64,000 nt of DNA from Hamadaea tsunoensis DSM 44101 (GTDB lineage: Bacteria > Actinomycetota > Actinomycetes > Mycobacteriales > Micromonosporaceae). The position numbers and the translations under genes are program-made. How positions within the stretch are numbered: the first letter of the stretch is position 1; each line of letters starts with the position of its first letter. The stretch is from the NCBI RefSeq assembly GCF_000428945.1, contig NZ_AUAX01000026.1, positions 62,001 through 126,000 of the forward strand, given 5' to 3'. The notes below the pieces were generated by a model that was not told where the DNA came from, did no database searches, and was given only the letters and a program-made list of their open reading frames with translations. This document shows, in pieces, positions 29,657 through 38,862 of the stretch.

Positions 29657-30855
29657 GCTCGCAATTTCTCCTTCAACTCGGTGACGGCCGGCACCGCCAT
29701 CGGGTCCAATCCATGCGCCAGCCCGAGGTAGACGGACGCGAAGTCGGGGACGGCCACCAGCGACGCGAAGCGCTCCAGCACCGAGCCGCCCTCGGCGGTC
29801 ACCAGCGTGCACCGGATGCCCCGGCGGTCGCAGAGCGCCTGGACGGCCTCGATACGGCGCTGCTCGACGGCGGCGGGCGTACTGATCTCGTCGTCGGCGA
29901 GGCCGCCGTCCTGCAGCAGGGTCACCGACAGCCGGGTCGCCGTGTCGTCGACGTCCTCGGGGTCGGCGAAGATGTCGCGGGTGGACTCGGCGAGGGCGCC
30001 GAAGTAGCCGTCGAGCAGACCGACCCGGCCGCGCCCGGCCTCGCCCAGCTCACCGGTGATCACCGGGTAGCGCGCGTTGGCCGACAGCGTGTCGCCGAAA
30101 CGGCGGGCGGCCATCGAGGCCAGCGGCGAGGAACCCCACACGACCGGCACGGAGCCGGCCAGGGCGATCGCCATGCTCTTGGCCGGATTGACGAAGCTCT
30201 CGGCCGTCGGGCGGCACCGGTCGGCGTCCGCGTCCAGGCGCGAGGCCGTCTCGGCGAGGTCCGCCTCGGTGATCTTCACCAGGCCCAGCGCCCGCGCCGC
30301 GAGCAGCACCGGCACGGTCAGCGCCCACAGGCTCGCCCGCGCGGCGGCCCGCCGGGGTACACCGACGAACGGCGCCCGGGCCCGCTCGGCCACCGCCTCC
30401 AGCGGCGAACCGGGAGCACCGATCGCGACCAGCCGGGCCCCGCGCCGCGCCGCGGCCTCGGCCGCCGCCAGCGCCTCCGGGGAACGGCCGCTCGCCGACA
30501 CCGCGATCACCACGTCCGCCGCGCCCACCCAGCCGGGTACGCCGGAGTGGCGGTGCGCGAGCACGGGCACGGGACAGCGCGGTCCGGCCACGGTCGCCAG
30601 CAGATCACCGGTACGCGCGGCCGTGCCGGCGCCGGCGATCACGATGGCCCGGGGCCGGCCCTCGTCGGCCAGCCGGGTCAGGTTCACCTCGGCGGTCAGC
30701 GCGGTCGACTCGCGTACCTGGGAGCCGGCGGAGGCCGTCGCCCGGAGCATGCCGCCCGGATCGTTGGCCTCCAGGCCGGCCGCGTCGTCCAGCAGCGCCT
30801 CGTCGACGGTGCGGGAGCCGCGTACGCCGGCCGCGCCGTCGACGGGGTTCATCAC
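29653..30855 (-). CDS. SIS domain protein (Rv3256c-like)
   Basis: A 400-residue sugar-isomerase-fold protein, resembling the N-terminal half of bifunctional phosphoglucose/phosphomannose isomerases and M. tuberculosis Rv3256c. The first SIS fold has VIAGAGTAARTGDLL and VIAVSASGRSPEALAAAEAA at about residues 70-135. The second half includes PVVWGSSPLASMAARRFGDTLSANA-type text (about 235-260) and a C-terminal PVYLGLAHGLDPM-like stretch. The catalytic residues of true isomerases are not obvious, so a regulatory or sugar-phosphate-binding role is equally possible. Between manB and manA, so a function in mannose metabolism is inferred. Confidence 0.85.
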   Translation of the reverse strand: MMNPVDGAAGVRGSRTVDEALLDDAAGLEANDPGGMLRATASAGSQVRESTALTAEVNLTRLADEGRPRAIVIAGAGTAARTGDLLATVAGPRCPVPVLAHRHSGVPGWVGAADVVIAVSASGRSPEALAAAEAAARRGARLVAIGAPGSPLEAVAERARAPFVGVPRRAAARASLWALTVPVLLAARALGLVKITEADLAETASRLDADADRCRPTAESFVNPAKSMAIALAGSVPVVWGSSPLASMAARRFGDTLSANARYPVITGELGEAGRGRVGLLDGYFGALAESTRDIFADPEDVDDTATRLSVTLLQDGGLADDEISTPAAVEQRRIEAVQALCDRRGIRCTLVTAEGGSVLERFASLVAVPDFASVYLGLAHGLDPMAVPAVTELKEKLRA

Positions 30856-31142
30856 TGGATCACCTCATCGAGCAGCAGCACCGGCAGACCGTCCCGGACC
30901 GGGAAGACCCGGCCGCACGAGGTGCAGGTGAGGGTCTGCGCCTGGTCGTCGAACGTGAGTGGCGCGTGGTCCTCCGCGGGACACGCCAGGACTTCGAGCA
31001 GCAGCGGATCCAGCGTCGGCGAGCCCTCCGGCGAGCCGCCACCCTGGGTTCGGCCAGCCGGGGTGGGCTCGCCCGAGCCGCCAGGAGTTCGGCCAGCCGG
31101 GGAGGGCTCGCCCGAGCCGCCAGGAGTTCGGTCAGCAGACAT
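30852..31142 (-). CDS. Trm112-like zinc-ribbon protein with repeat-rich N-terminus
   Basis: A 96-residue protein. Its C-terminal 55 residues are a Trm112 domain (LDPLLLEVLACPAEDHAPL, then CTSCGRVFPVRDGLPVLLLDE); Trm112 proteins assist methyltransferases or are small zinc-ribbon adaptors. Only two to three cysteines remain (C at about 53 and the CxxC pair), so metal binding may be incomplete. The N-terminal 45 residues are low complexity and are encoded by a 39-base tandem repeat (13-residue unit PGGSGEPSPAGRT). Start ATG 31142 is preferred; an upstream ATG in frame at 31184 adds 14 residues. Its stop overlaps the SIS gene start. Confidence 0.85.
   Translation of the reverse strand: MSADRTPGGSGEPSPAGRTPGGSGEPTPAGRTQGGGSPEGSPTLDPLLLEVLACPAEDHAPLTFDDQAQTLTCTSCGRVFPVRDGLPVLLLDEVIQ
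31048..31136. repeat. 39-base tandem repeat in the Trm112-like gene
   Basis: Copies begin at 31048, 31087 and 31126 (the last partial), starting GTTCGGCCAGCCGGGG. The first two copies differ at only a few positions. The unit is a multiple of three, so copy number changes keep the frame. Confidence 0.85.
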
Positions 31143-31152
31143 GCGCAGCAGC

Positions 31153-32547
31153 CTACCCGCGCACGATGGCGAGAACCTCATCACGCAACGCGGCCACGCG
31201 CTCGGCGGACGGGGCCTCGATGTTGAGCCGGAGCAGCGGCTCGGTGTTCGACGGGCGCAGGTTGACCCAGGCGCCGTCGTCGAACGTGATCGTGAGGCCG
31301 TCCAGCTCGTCCTGCGGCCGGTCGGCGAAGTGGTCCTTGACCTCGGCGAGCTTCGCCTTGCCGTCGGTCACAGTGGAATTGATCTCACCACTGGCGGCGT
31401 ACCGCTCGAACCGGGCGCCGAGCTCCGACAGCGGCCGGTCCTGACCGCCCAGGGCGGCGAGGACGTGCATCGCGGCCAGCATGCCGGTGTCGGCGCCCCA
31501 GAAGTCGCGGAAGTAGTAGTGCGCCGAGTGCTCTCCGCCGAACACCGCGTTCGTGGTGGCCATCTCCGCCTTGATGAACGAGTGCCCCACCCGCGTACGC
31601 ACCGGGTGGCCCCCGTTCTCGGTGACGATCTCGGGCACCGCCTTCGAGGTGATCAGGTTGTGGATGACCGTGCTGCCGGGGTACTTGGCGAGTTCCCGGG
31701 TGGCGATCAGAGCGGTGATCGCGCTCGGCGAGACCGGCGCTCCGTCGGCGTCCACGATGAAGCAGCGGTCGGCGTCGCCGTCGAACGCGACGCCGAGGTC
31801 CGCGCCCTCCGCGACCACCCGCGCCTGCAGGTCGACGATGTTCTTGGGCTCCAGCGGGTTGGCCTCGTGGTTCGGGAACGAGCCGTCGAGCTCGAAGTAC
31901 ATCGGCACGATGTCCAGCGGCAGCGCCGGCAGGAGCGCGTCACCGAGCACGGCCGGCACGGTGTGGCCGCCCATGCCGTTGCCCGCGTCCACCACGACCT
32001 TCAGCGGCCGGATGCCCGACAGGTCCACCAGCCCGCGCAGGTGCGCCGCGTAGTCCGCGAGCATCTCCCGCTCGGAGTAGCCGCCCACCAGCTCGCCGGT
32101 CTTGGCGTCGCTGTCGAGCAGTTCCTGGGCGATCTCCTGTACGCGTGCCAGCCCCGACTCCTGCCCGACCGGCTTCGCACCGGGGTAGCAGTGCTTGATC
32201 CCGTTGTACTTGGCCGGGTTGTGGCTCGCGGTGAACATCGCGCCGGGCAGGTCCAGGATGCCGGAGGCGTAGTACAGCTCGTCGGTCGAGCAGAGGCCGA
32301 CGTTGATCACGTCGAAGCCCTCCGCCCGCGCGCCCTCGGCGTACGCCTCGATCAGGCCGGGGCCCGATTCGCGCATGTCGTGGGCGAGCACGATGGTCCG
32401 CTGGGTCACGCCGCGCTCGACGAGGACCCGGGCGAACGCCGTGCCGATCGCCCGCGCGATGTCGGCGTTCAGCTGGTCGGGCACCGTTCCCCGAACGTCG
32501 TACGCCTTGATGATCTGGGACAGATCGGGCACGGCTGCACTCCTCAT
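31153..32547 (-). CDS. manB: Phosphomannomutase / phosphoglucomutase
   Basis: Converts mannose 6-phosphate to mannose 1-phosphate (and often glucose phosphates) in the GDP-mannose pathway. In 464 residues: the phosphoserine loop TASHNPAKYNGIK at about residues 104-116, the metal-binding loop DGDADRC at about 245-251, the sugar-binding GGEHSAHYYFRD and the phosphate-binding RPSNTEPLLRLN at the end. Length and motifs match Rv3257c. The start at ATG 32547 gives MRSAAVPDLSQIIKAYDVRG; ATG 32571 would add 8 residues. First gene of the mannose group, 10 bases before the Trm112-like gene. Confidence 0.95.
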   Translation of the reverse strand: MRSAAVPDLSQIIKAYDVRGTVPDQLNADIARAIGTAFARVLVERGVTQRTIVLAHDMRESGPGLIEAYAEGARAEGFDVINVGLCSTDELYYASGILDLPGAMFTASHNPAKYNGIKHCYPGAKPVGQESGLARVQEIAQELLDSDAKTGELVGGYSEREMLADYAAHLRGLVDLSGIRPLKVVVDAGNGMGGHTVPAVLGDALLPALPLDIVPMYFELDGSFPNHEANPLEPKNIVDLQARVVAEGADLGVAFDGDADRCFIVDADGAPVSPSAITALIATRELAKYPGSTVIHNLITSKAVPEIVTENGGHPVRTRVGHSFIKAEMATTNAVFGGEHSAHYYFRDFWGADTGMLAAMHVLAALGGQDRPLSELGARFERYAASGEINSTVTDGKAKLAEVKDHFADRPQDELDGLTITFDDGAWVNLRPSNTEPLLRLNIEAPSAERVAALRDEVLAIVRG

Positions 32548-32623
32548 GACTCGGCGGATCGCTCGCGTCACAGCCTAGTCAAGCCGGGCCGGGCCGCGAG
32601 CCGAGGCCGCTACAGATCGAGTG

Positions 32624-34060
32624 CTACAGATCTATGCCGGTCAGTACCATCACCTTCGGGTCGGTGTAGTCGTCCATGGCGCTGCGCAGGCCCTCACGCC
32701 CGACGCCCGAGCCCTTGAGCCCGCCGTAGGGCATCTGGTCGGCCCGGAAGGACGGCACGTCGCCGACGATCACGCCGCCGACCTGGAGCACCCTGTGCGC
32801 GTGGAAGGCCGTCTGCAGGCTGTGCGTGAACACCCCCGCCTGCAATCCGTACGCCGAGTCGTTGACCTGCTCGAACGCATCCCCATCGGAGTCCGCCGGG
32901 CCGAGGACGAGGACCGGGCCGAACACCTCCTCGCAGCTCACCTTGGCGTCGGCGGGGACGTCGGTCAGGACGGTCGGCGCGATGGTCGAGCCGTCCCGCG
33001 TACCGCCGGCGAGGACCCGTGCGCCGCCGGCGACCGCTTCGGCGACCCACTGCTCGATGCGATCGGCCGCCGCGGCGTTGATCACCGGCCCCACCTGTAC
33101 GCCGTCCGCCCCCGGATCGCCCGTCTTGAGCGCTTCGACGGCGGCGACGAGGCGGGGCGTGAACCGGTCCAGCAGCCCGGACGCGACGATGACCCGCTGC
33201 ACGGCGATGCAGCTCTGACCGGCCTGGTAGTTGCCGAACAGGGCGATCCGCTGGGCCGCCCAGTCGAGGTCGGCGTCGGAGGACCAGTCGGCGCACACGA
33301 CGGCCGCGGCGTTGCCGCCGAGTTCGAGGGTGACGTGCTTGTCAGGCACCGCCCGGCGGATGGAGGCGCCGACCGGCCCGGATCCCGTGAACGAGACGAC
33401 CGGCAGGCGAGGGTCGGCGACCAGCCCGGGAGCGTCCTCGTTGGGCACCGGCACCACCGAGTACGCCCCGGCGGGCAGGTCGGTCTCGGCGAGGATCTCG
33501 CCGAGCAGCAGGGCGCTCAGCGGCGTGGCCGGCGCCGGCTTGAGCACGATCGGGGCGCCGACCGCGATCGCCGGGGCCACCTTGTGCGCCACCAGGTTGA
33601 GCGGGAAGTTGAACGGCGAGATGCCGAGCACGGGCCCCTTGGGGAAGCGGCGGACGACCGCCATCCGGCCGGCCGCGGCGGCGTCGGTGTCCAGCCGCTG
33701 CAGTTCGCCCGAGAACCGGCGGGCCTCCTCGGCCGCCCAGCGGAACGTCGAGACCGCCCGGCCCACCTCGCCCCGCGACCAGACCAGCGGCTTGCCGTTC
33801 TCGGCCGTGATCAGGGCGGCGAACTCCTCGGCCCGCTCGGCGATCCGGCGGCTGACGTGGTCGAGCGCGGCGGCCCGGGTCGCGGCCGGCGTACCGGCGA
33901 AGGTGGCGGCCACGTCGGCGGCGGCCTGGACCGCCCGGTCGACCTGCTCCGGCGTCGCGTACGTGGTGCGGCCGACCTCCCGTCCGTCGTAGGGCGAAAG
34001 GACGGGAAGTTCCGCCGCGCCGTGCTCAGGCTTGCCGGCGATCCAGATGGGCTCGACCAT
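32624..34060 (-). CDS. Aldehyde dehydrogenase family protein
   Basis: A 478-residue NAD(P)-dependent aldehyde dehydrogenase. The catalytic Cys is in NYQAGQSCIAVQR (about residue 284) and the general-base Glu in VTLELGGNAAAV (about 251). The cofactor loop is FTGSGPVGASI and ISPFNFPLN is the N-terminal cofactor site. The CIAVQR context is that of GapN/lactaldehyde-type enzymes rather than GABA-aldehyde enzymes. In a polyamine island it may oxidise succinate semialdehyde to succinate, but the substrate is not shown. It is divergent from the next gene over about 126 bases, so both may share one regulator. Confidence 0.85.
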   Translation of the reverse strand: MVEPIWIAGKPEHGAAELPVLSPYDGREVGRTTYATPEQVDRAVQAAADVAATFAGTPAATRAAALDHVSRRIAERAEEFAALITAENGKPLVWSRGEVGRAVSTFRWAAEEARRFSGELQRLDTDAAAAGRMAVVRRFPKGPVLGISPFNFPLNLVAHKVAPAIAVGAPIVLKPAPATPLSALLLGEILAETDLPAGAYSVVPVPNEDAPGLVADPRLPVVSFTGSGPVGASIRRAVPDKHVTLELGGNAAAVVCADWSSDADLDWAAQRIALFGNYQAGQSCIAVQRVIVASGLLDRFTPRLVAAVEALKTGDPGADGVQVGPVINAAAADRIEQWVAEAVAGGARVLAGGTRDGSTIAPTVLTDVPADAKVSCEEVFGPVLVLGPADSDGDAFEQVNDSAYGLQAGVFTHSLQTAFHAHRVLQVGGVIVGDVPSFRADQMPYGGLKGSGVGREGLRSAMDDYTDPKVMVLTGIDL

Positions 34061-34186
34061 GAACCCGAGCCTAGTCCAGCCCCGGTGGGCGATACCAAGG
34101 CCTCGACACGGAAATAGTTGCCGACCATCTTGCTTGCGACGAAATCAGTGGCAAGGATGCTCAGAAACAACCCGAATCCGGAGCGG

Positions 34187-35620
34187 ATGATGGACAGAAC
34201 GCTGCGTAACTTCATCAACGGCGAACACCGGGCACCGGCCGAGGGCCGCCACGCCGACCTCGTCGACCCGAGCACGGGCGAGGTGTTCGCGTCCGCGCCG
34301 GTCTCCACCGCGGAGGACGTCGACCTCGCCATGAAGGCGGCCAGCGCCGCGTTCCCGGGCTGGCGCGACGCCACGCCGTCCGAACGCCAGCGCGCCCTGC
34401 TGAAGCTCGCCGACGCCGTCGAGGCGCACGCCGAGGAGCTGGTGGCGCTGGAGAGCGAGAACACCGGCAAGCCGCTCGGCCTGACGATGAGCGAGGAGAT
34501 CCCGCCCGCCGTCGACCAGCTGCGCTTCTTCGCGGGTGCGGCCCGGATGCTCGAGGGCCGGGCCGCCGCCGAGTACCTCGCCGGCCACACCAGCTACGTA
34601 CGCCGCGAGCCGATCGGCGTCTGCGCCCAGGTCACGCCGTGGAACTACCCGCTGATGATGGCCGTCTGGAAGTTCGCCCCGGCCATCGCGGCCGGCAACA
34701 CCGTCGTCCTCAAGCCGTCGGACACCACGCCGGTGTCCACGCTGCGGCTGGCCGAGCTGGCGGCGGAGTTCCTGCCGGAAGGCGTACTCAACGTGGTGTG
34801 CGGCGACCGGGACACGGGCCGCGCGCTGGTCACGCACCCGGACCCGCAGTTCGTCTCGATCACGGGCTCGACGCGCGCGGGCATGGAGGTGGCCGCGGCG
34901 GCCGCGCCGGACCTGAAGCGCACCCACCTGGAGCTGGGCGGAAAGGCGCCGGTGCTGGTCTTCGAGGACGCGGACCTCGCGGCGGCGGCCGAGGCGATCG
35001 CGCTCGCCGGCTACTTCAACGCGGGCCAGGACTGCACCGCGGCGACCCGGGTGCTGGTCGCGCCGGCCGTGCACGACGAGTTCCTGGCCGCCCTGACCGA
35101 GCAGGCCCGCAACACCAGGACCGGCCGGCCCGACGACGAGGACGTGCTCTTCGGCCCGGTGAACAACGTCCACCAGCTGGAACGGGTCCAGGGTTTCCTG
35201 AACCGGCTGCCCGACCACGCGACCGTGACCACCGGCGGGCAGCGCGTCGGCGACCGCGGGTTCTTCTTCGCCCCCACGGTGATCGGCGGCGTACGCCAGA
35301 CCGACGAGATCATCCAGGACGAGGTGTTCGGCCCGGTCATCACCGTGCAGTCCTTCGAGGACGAGGCGGACGCGATCCGGCTCGCCAACAACGTCCGCTA
35401 CGGCCTGGCCTCCAGCGTCTGGACGCGCGACCACGGCCGGGCGATGCGGGTCAGCCGCGCGCTCGACTTCGGCTGCGTCTGGGTCAACACCCACATCCCC
35501 CTGGTCGCGGAGATGCCGCACGGCGGCTTCAAGCACTCCGGCCACGGCAAGGACCTGTCCATGTACGGCCTGGAGGACTACACCCGGGTCAAGCACGTCA
35601 TGCACAACATCGGGATGTGA
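34187..35620 (+). CDS. Gamma-aminobutyraldehyde dehydrogenase
   Basis: Oxidises 4-aminobutanal to GABA in putrescine degradation. In about 477 residues: N-terminus MMDRTLRNFINGEHRAPAEG, cofactor region VTPWNYPLMMAVWKFAPAI, Glu in HLELGGKAPVLV, and Cys in FNAGQDCTAATRVLV. The ending MPHGGFKHSGHGKDLSMYGL and EDYTRVKHVM is the hallmark of this subfamily. ATG 34187 is chosen because similarity begins there; ATGs at 34118 and 34157 are in frame but add unrelated residues. A paralog with the same C-terminal hallmark lies at 44761-46245. It precedes gabT by 2 bases. Confidence 0.9.
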   Translation: MMDRTLRNFINGEHRAPAEGRHADLVDPSTGEVFASAPVSTAEDVDLAMKAASAAFPGWRDATPSERQRALLKLADAVEAHAEELVALESENTGKPLGLTMSEEIPPAVDQLRFFAGAARMLEGRAAAEYLAGHTSYVRREPIGVCAQVTPWNYPLMMAVWKFAPAIAAGNTVVLKPSDTTPVSTLRLAELAAEFLPEGVLNVVCGDRDTGRALVTHPDPQFVSITGSTRAGMEVAAAAAPDLKRTHLELGGKAPVLVFEDADLAAAAEAIALAGYFNAGQDCTAATRVLVAPAVHDEFLAALTEQARNTRTGRPDDEDVLFGPVNNVHQLERVQGFLNRLPDHATVTTGGQRVGDRGFFFAPTVIGGVRQTDEIIQDEVFGPVITVQSFEDEADAIRLANNVRYGLASSVWTRDHGRAMRVSRALDFGCVWVNTHIPLVAEMPHGGFKHSGHGKDLSMYGLEDYTRVKHVMHNIGM

Positions 35621-35622
35621 TC

Positions 35623-36894
35623 ATGTCCGCCTCCGAAGACCTGCACAAGCGCCGCCTCGCCGCCGTCGCCCCCGGTGTCACCTCGGCCATCTCCTCCTAT
35701 GTGGACAATGCCGCCGGGGGTACGCTCACCGACGTCGACGGCCGCGAGTGGATCGACTTCGCCGCGGGCATCGCGGTGACCAGCGTCGGCAACAGCGCCC
35801 CACTCGTGGTGCAGGCCGTCCAGGACCAGGTCGCCCGGTTCACGCATACCTGCTTCATGGTCGCGCCCTACGAGTCCTACGTGTCCGTCTGCGAACAGCT
35901 CAACGCGCTGACGCCGGGCACCTTCGAGAAGCGGTCGGCCCTGTTCAACTCCGGCGCCGAGGCCGTCGAGAACGCCGTCAAGATCGCCCGGTACGCGACC
36001 CGCCGCCCGGCCGTCGTCGTCTTCGACCACGGATACCACGGGCGTACGAACCTGACGATGGCGCTGACCGCCAAGGTGATGCCCTACAAGGACGGGTTCG
36101 GCCCGTTCGCGCCGGAGATCTACCGGGCCCCGATGTCGTACCCGTTGCGTGACGGGCTGTCCGGCGAGGCTGCCGCGGCCCGCGCCATCGACATCATCGA
36201 GAAGCAGGTCGGCGCGTCGAACGTGGCCGCGATCCTGATCGAGCCGATCCAGGGCGAAGGCGGCTTCGTCGTACCGGCGCCTGGATTCCTGCCGGCGCTG
36301 GCGGACTGGGCCCGCTCGGCGGGTGCCGTGTTCATCGCCGACGAGATCCAGACCGGGTTCTGCCGCACGGGCGACTGGTTCGCCTCGACCCACGAGGGGA
36401 TCGAGCCCGACCTGATCACCACGGCCAAGGGGATCGCGGGCGGCCTGCCGCTGGCCGGAGTCACCGGCCGGGCGTCCATCATGGACACGGTGCACGCCGG
36501 GGGTCTCGGCGGCACCTACGGCGGCAACCCGATCGCGTGCGCGGCGGCGCTGGGCGCGATCGAGACGATGCGTACGCTCGACCTCGCCGCGGCGGCCCGC
36601 CGGATCGGAGCCACGATCACCGACCGCCTGGCATCCCTCGACCACCCCGCCATCGCCGAGGTACGCGGCCGCGGCGCCATGGTCGCGGTCGAACTGGTCA
36701 AGCCCGGCACCCTCGAACCGGACGCGGCCCTCACGTCCTCCATCAACAAGGCGTGCCACGCGGCGGGACTACTGACATTGACGTGTGGCACCTATGGAAA
36801 CGTGTTCCGATTCCTCCCGCCGCTCGTCATGCCGGACGCCATTCTGGAGCGCGGACTCGACATCCTTTCCCACGCATTCGATAATAACCATTAA
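35623..36894 (+). CDS. gabT: 4-aminobutyrate-2-oxoglutarate transaminase
   Basis: Transfers the GABA amino group to 2-oxoglutarate, yielding succinate semialdehyde and glutamate. A class-III PLP transaminase of 423 residues. The PLP-binding Lys is in LITTAKGIAGGLPLAG (about residue 272). The Asp that holds the pyridine nitrogen is in FIADEIQTGFCRTG (about 242). NSGAEAVENAVKIARYAT binds the phosphate. It lies 2 bases after the aminobutyraldehyde dehydrogenase gene, so consecutive pathway steps are co-transcribed. The last codons (NNH) and the following 150 bases are visibly AT-richer than the rest of the window. Confidence 0.93.
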   Translation: MSASEDLHKRRLAAVAPGVTSAISSYVDNAAGGTLTDVDGREWIDFAAGIAVTSVGNSAPLVVQAVQDQVARFTHTCFMVAPYESYVSVCEQLNALTPGTFEKRSALFNSGAEAVENAVKIARYATRRPAVVVFDHGYHGRTNLTMALTAKVMPYKDGFGPFAPEIYRAPMSYPLRDGLSGEAAAARAIDIIEKQVGASNVAAILIEPIQGEGGFVVPAPGFLPALADWARSAGAVFIADEIQTGFCRTGDWFASTHEGIEPDLITTAKGIAGGLPLAGVTGRASIMDTVHAGGLGGTYGGNPIACAAALGAIETMRTLDLAAAARRIGATITDRLASLDHPAIAEVRGRGAMVAVELVKPGTLEPDAALTSSINKACHAAGLLTLTCGTYGNVFRFLPPLVMPDAILERGLDILSHAFDNNH

Positions 36895-37042
36895 CCATTG
36901 TTCCAATATAGACAGAGAGCACGCTTCAGGCCCGGAAGTGTCCTAGATGTGCCTCGAACGGTCGACCTACAGTGACTCCGCCGACGCGCTGAATAGTCGA
37001 TCCGCGAGGCGAATCAATGGACGCTACTCTGGAGGAGGAACC

Positions 37043-37516
37043 GTGTCCTACACGCAGCTGGAGGCCCGAGTGCGCGAACTGGAGGACAACCACGTGCGCA
37101 AACTGGGCGAGGACGACGCCGCCCTTTACGACATGGTGAAGGAGGCCAATACGGGTGTGAGCACCGTCGGCCGGAAGGTCGCCGCACTCCACGGCGAGTT
37201 CACGGAGTTTCGCGCGGAGACGGTTCGCCGCTTCGACACTCTGGAGACCCGGATCGAAGAGGTGGACGCCAGGGCGCAGGTTCGTGCCGATGATCTCGAA
37301 CGATCGATGAATACCAAGTTCTTTATGGCCGAGCATCAGATGCGTGTCGAGTTCGCGAAGGCCGACGCGAAGATGGACCGCGGCTTCGCGGCGGCCGACG
37401 AGCGGATGAACCAGCTCAACAGCAAGATCGACGGCGTGCACAGCGAGCTGACCCAGAAGGTCGACACACTGGGCGGGAAGATCGATCTGATCCTGGACCA
37501 CCTGAAGATCGGCTAG
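37043..37516 (+). CDS. Small coiled-coil protein of unknown function
   Basis: A 157-residue protein that I do not recognise. It is almost wholly charged and helical, with heptad-like spacing: LEARVRELEDNHVRKLGEDD at the start, RFDTLETRIEEVDARAQV in the middle and MNQLNSKIDGVHSELTQKV near the end. No transmembrane segment, signal or enzymatic motif is seen. GGAGGAGG lies 5 bases before the GTG, an unusually strong ribosome site for this window. It is an orphan between gabT and the saccharopine-dehydrogenase-like gene and lies behind an AT-rich gap. The codon use still looks GC-rich. It may be a structural or scaffold protein. Confidence 0.7.
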   Translation: MSYTQLEARVRELEDNHVRKLGEDDAALYDMVKEANTGVSTVGRKVAALHGEFTEFRAETVRRFDTLETRIEEVDARAQVRADDLERSMNTKFFMAEHQMRVEFAKADAKMDRGFAAADERMNQLNSKIDGVHSELTQKVDTLGGKIDLILDHLKIG

Positions 37517-37536
37517 CCGACAGCGCTGGCTGGAGG

Positions 37537-37577
37537 TCGGGGCGGGGCCGCCGCATCATGCGACGACCCCGCCCCGA
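37537..37577. terminator. Hairpin terminator between the coiled-coil gene and the next convergent gene
   Basis: Arms TCGGGGCGGGGCCGCCGCA (37537-37555) and TGCGACGACCCCGCCCCGA (37559-37577) pair with few mismatches around TCA. It lies between the convergent stops at 37516 and 37591. Confidence 0.7.
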
Positions 37578-37590
37578 AAGCACTGCAACC

Positions 37591-38814
37591 CTAGGCGTCG
37601 GCGAGCCGGGCCGCGCCGATCCGCATCCCCCACGGGCTGCCGTACTCGCCGAGCTTGTCGAGGAACGGGAGCGCGTCGAACGCTTCCGCACCCAGAACCC
37701 CGGTCCCCGACCACTGCCCCGACGCGAGCAACTCCAGCGCGATCACCGGGTTGACCGCCGTCTGCCAGACGACCGCCTGGTGGCCGTACTCGTCCATCGA
37801 CCAGGCGTTGTCGACCACGTGGTAGAGGTAGACCTCCTGGTACTCCCCGTCCGTTCCGACTCCGGTGACCAGGGTGCCCGCGCAGGTCTTGCCCCGCATG
37901 CGGTCGCCCAGCGTCGCCGGGTCGGGCAGCCGGGCCGCGAGGACGTCGCGGGGGGACACGTCGACGCCGCCGACGCGTACCGGGCGGGTGGAGTCGAGGC
38001 CGAGCTTGTGGATGGTCTTGAGCACGTCGATGAACTCCGCGCCCAGGCCGTACTTGAAGGTCACCCGGCGGGATCTGATCCACCGCGGGATCAGCAGGAC
38101 TTCCTCGTGTTCGACGTTGACGCACTCGACCGGGCCGATGCCTTCGGGGAAGTCGAACACCTCCGGTTCGCTGAACGGCTCGGTCGTGAACCAGCCGCGC
38201 CCTTCCTGCCAGATCACCGGCGGATTCAGGCACTCCTCGATCGTCGTCCAGATCGAGAAGCTCGGCGCGAACTCGTAGCCGTCGACCGTGATGTTCGACC
38301 CGTCGCGTACGCCGATCTCGTCGATCTCGGTGAACAGGTGGTCGGCGGCGTAACGGGCGAAGATGTCGGACAGGCCGGGTTCGACGCCGATGCCGACGAG
38401 GGCGAGCCGGCCGTCCTCCCGCCACTTCCGCTCGGCGGCGAACTGCTCGTCGCCGAGCTTGATCCCGGTGTCGGTGTAGGGCCGGTCCGGATGCGGCGTG
38501 GACAGCGACATCGCCATGTCGAGATAGTCGGCGCCCGCCGCGTACGCCCCGTGGAAGATCGGGAGCACGAAGCGCGGGTCGACGGCGTTGAGCACGTGCG
38601 TGATGCGGTGTTCGCGGCAGAGTTCCGCGACCGCGACGGCGCTGGACGCGTCGACCTGGGCCGCGGTGAACCGGATGTCCAGGGCCGCGACGGCCTTCTC
38701 GGCCCGGGCCAGGGAGTAGTCGGCGACGACGAAGGCGTCGAAGAATGATCGGCGTGCGGCGATGGCCGCGGCGGCGCTGCCGACGCCGCCCGCACCGATG
38801 AGCAGGATACGCAT
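37591..38814 (-). CDS. Saccharopine dehydrogenase-family NAD(P)-binding oxidoreductase
   Basis: A 407-residue protein with an N-terminal Rossmann site (MRILLIGAGGVGSAAAAIAA) and the saccharopine-dehydrogenase-like catalytic half (VGIGVEPGLSDIFARYAADH, about residues 141-160). Relatives include lysine/saccharopine enzymes and carboxyspermidine/carboxynorspermidine dehydrogenases, which reduce imines formed between aldehydes and amines. In this polyamine setting an imine-reducing or diamine-conjugating role is plausible, but no substrate can be proved. It lies 48 bases downstream of the flavoprotein gene on the same strand, so they are likely co-expressed. Confidence 0.8.
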   Translation of the reverse strand: MRILLIGAGGVGSAAAAIAARRSFFDAFVVADYSLARAEKAVAALDIRFTAAQVDASSAVAVAELCREHRITHVLNAVDPRFVLPIFHGAYAAGADYLDMAMSLSTPHPDRPYTDTGIKLGDEQFAAERKWREDGRLALVGIGVEPGLSDIFARYAADHLFTEIDEIGVRDGSNITVDGYEFAPSFSIWTTIEECLNPPVIWQEGRGWFTTEPFSEPEVFDFPEGIGPVECVNVEHEEVLLIPRWIRSRRVTFKYGLGAEFIDVLKTIHKLGLDSTRPVRVGGVDVSPRDVLAARLPDPATLGDRMRGKTCAGTLVTGVGTDGEYQEVYLYHVVDNAWSMDEYGHQAVVWQTAVNPVIALELLASGQWSGTGVLGAEAFDALPFLDKLGEYGSPWGMRIGAARLADA

Positions 38815-38862
38815 GATGGAAGTCCTTGCTGGCCCGCGGGCCGTCTGGGAGTGCGCGAGAAG

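Noticed and set aside
29713-32718. Open frame of 1001 codons opposite the SIS, Trm112-like and manB genes
   Set aside because: It runs across three well-supported genes and their boundaries and has no recognisable domain.
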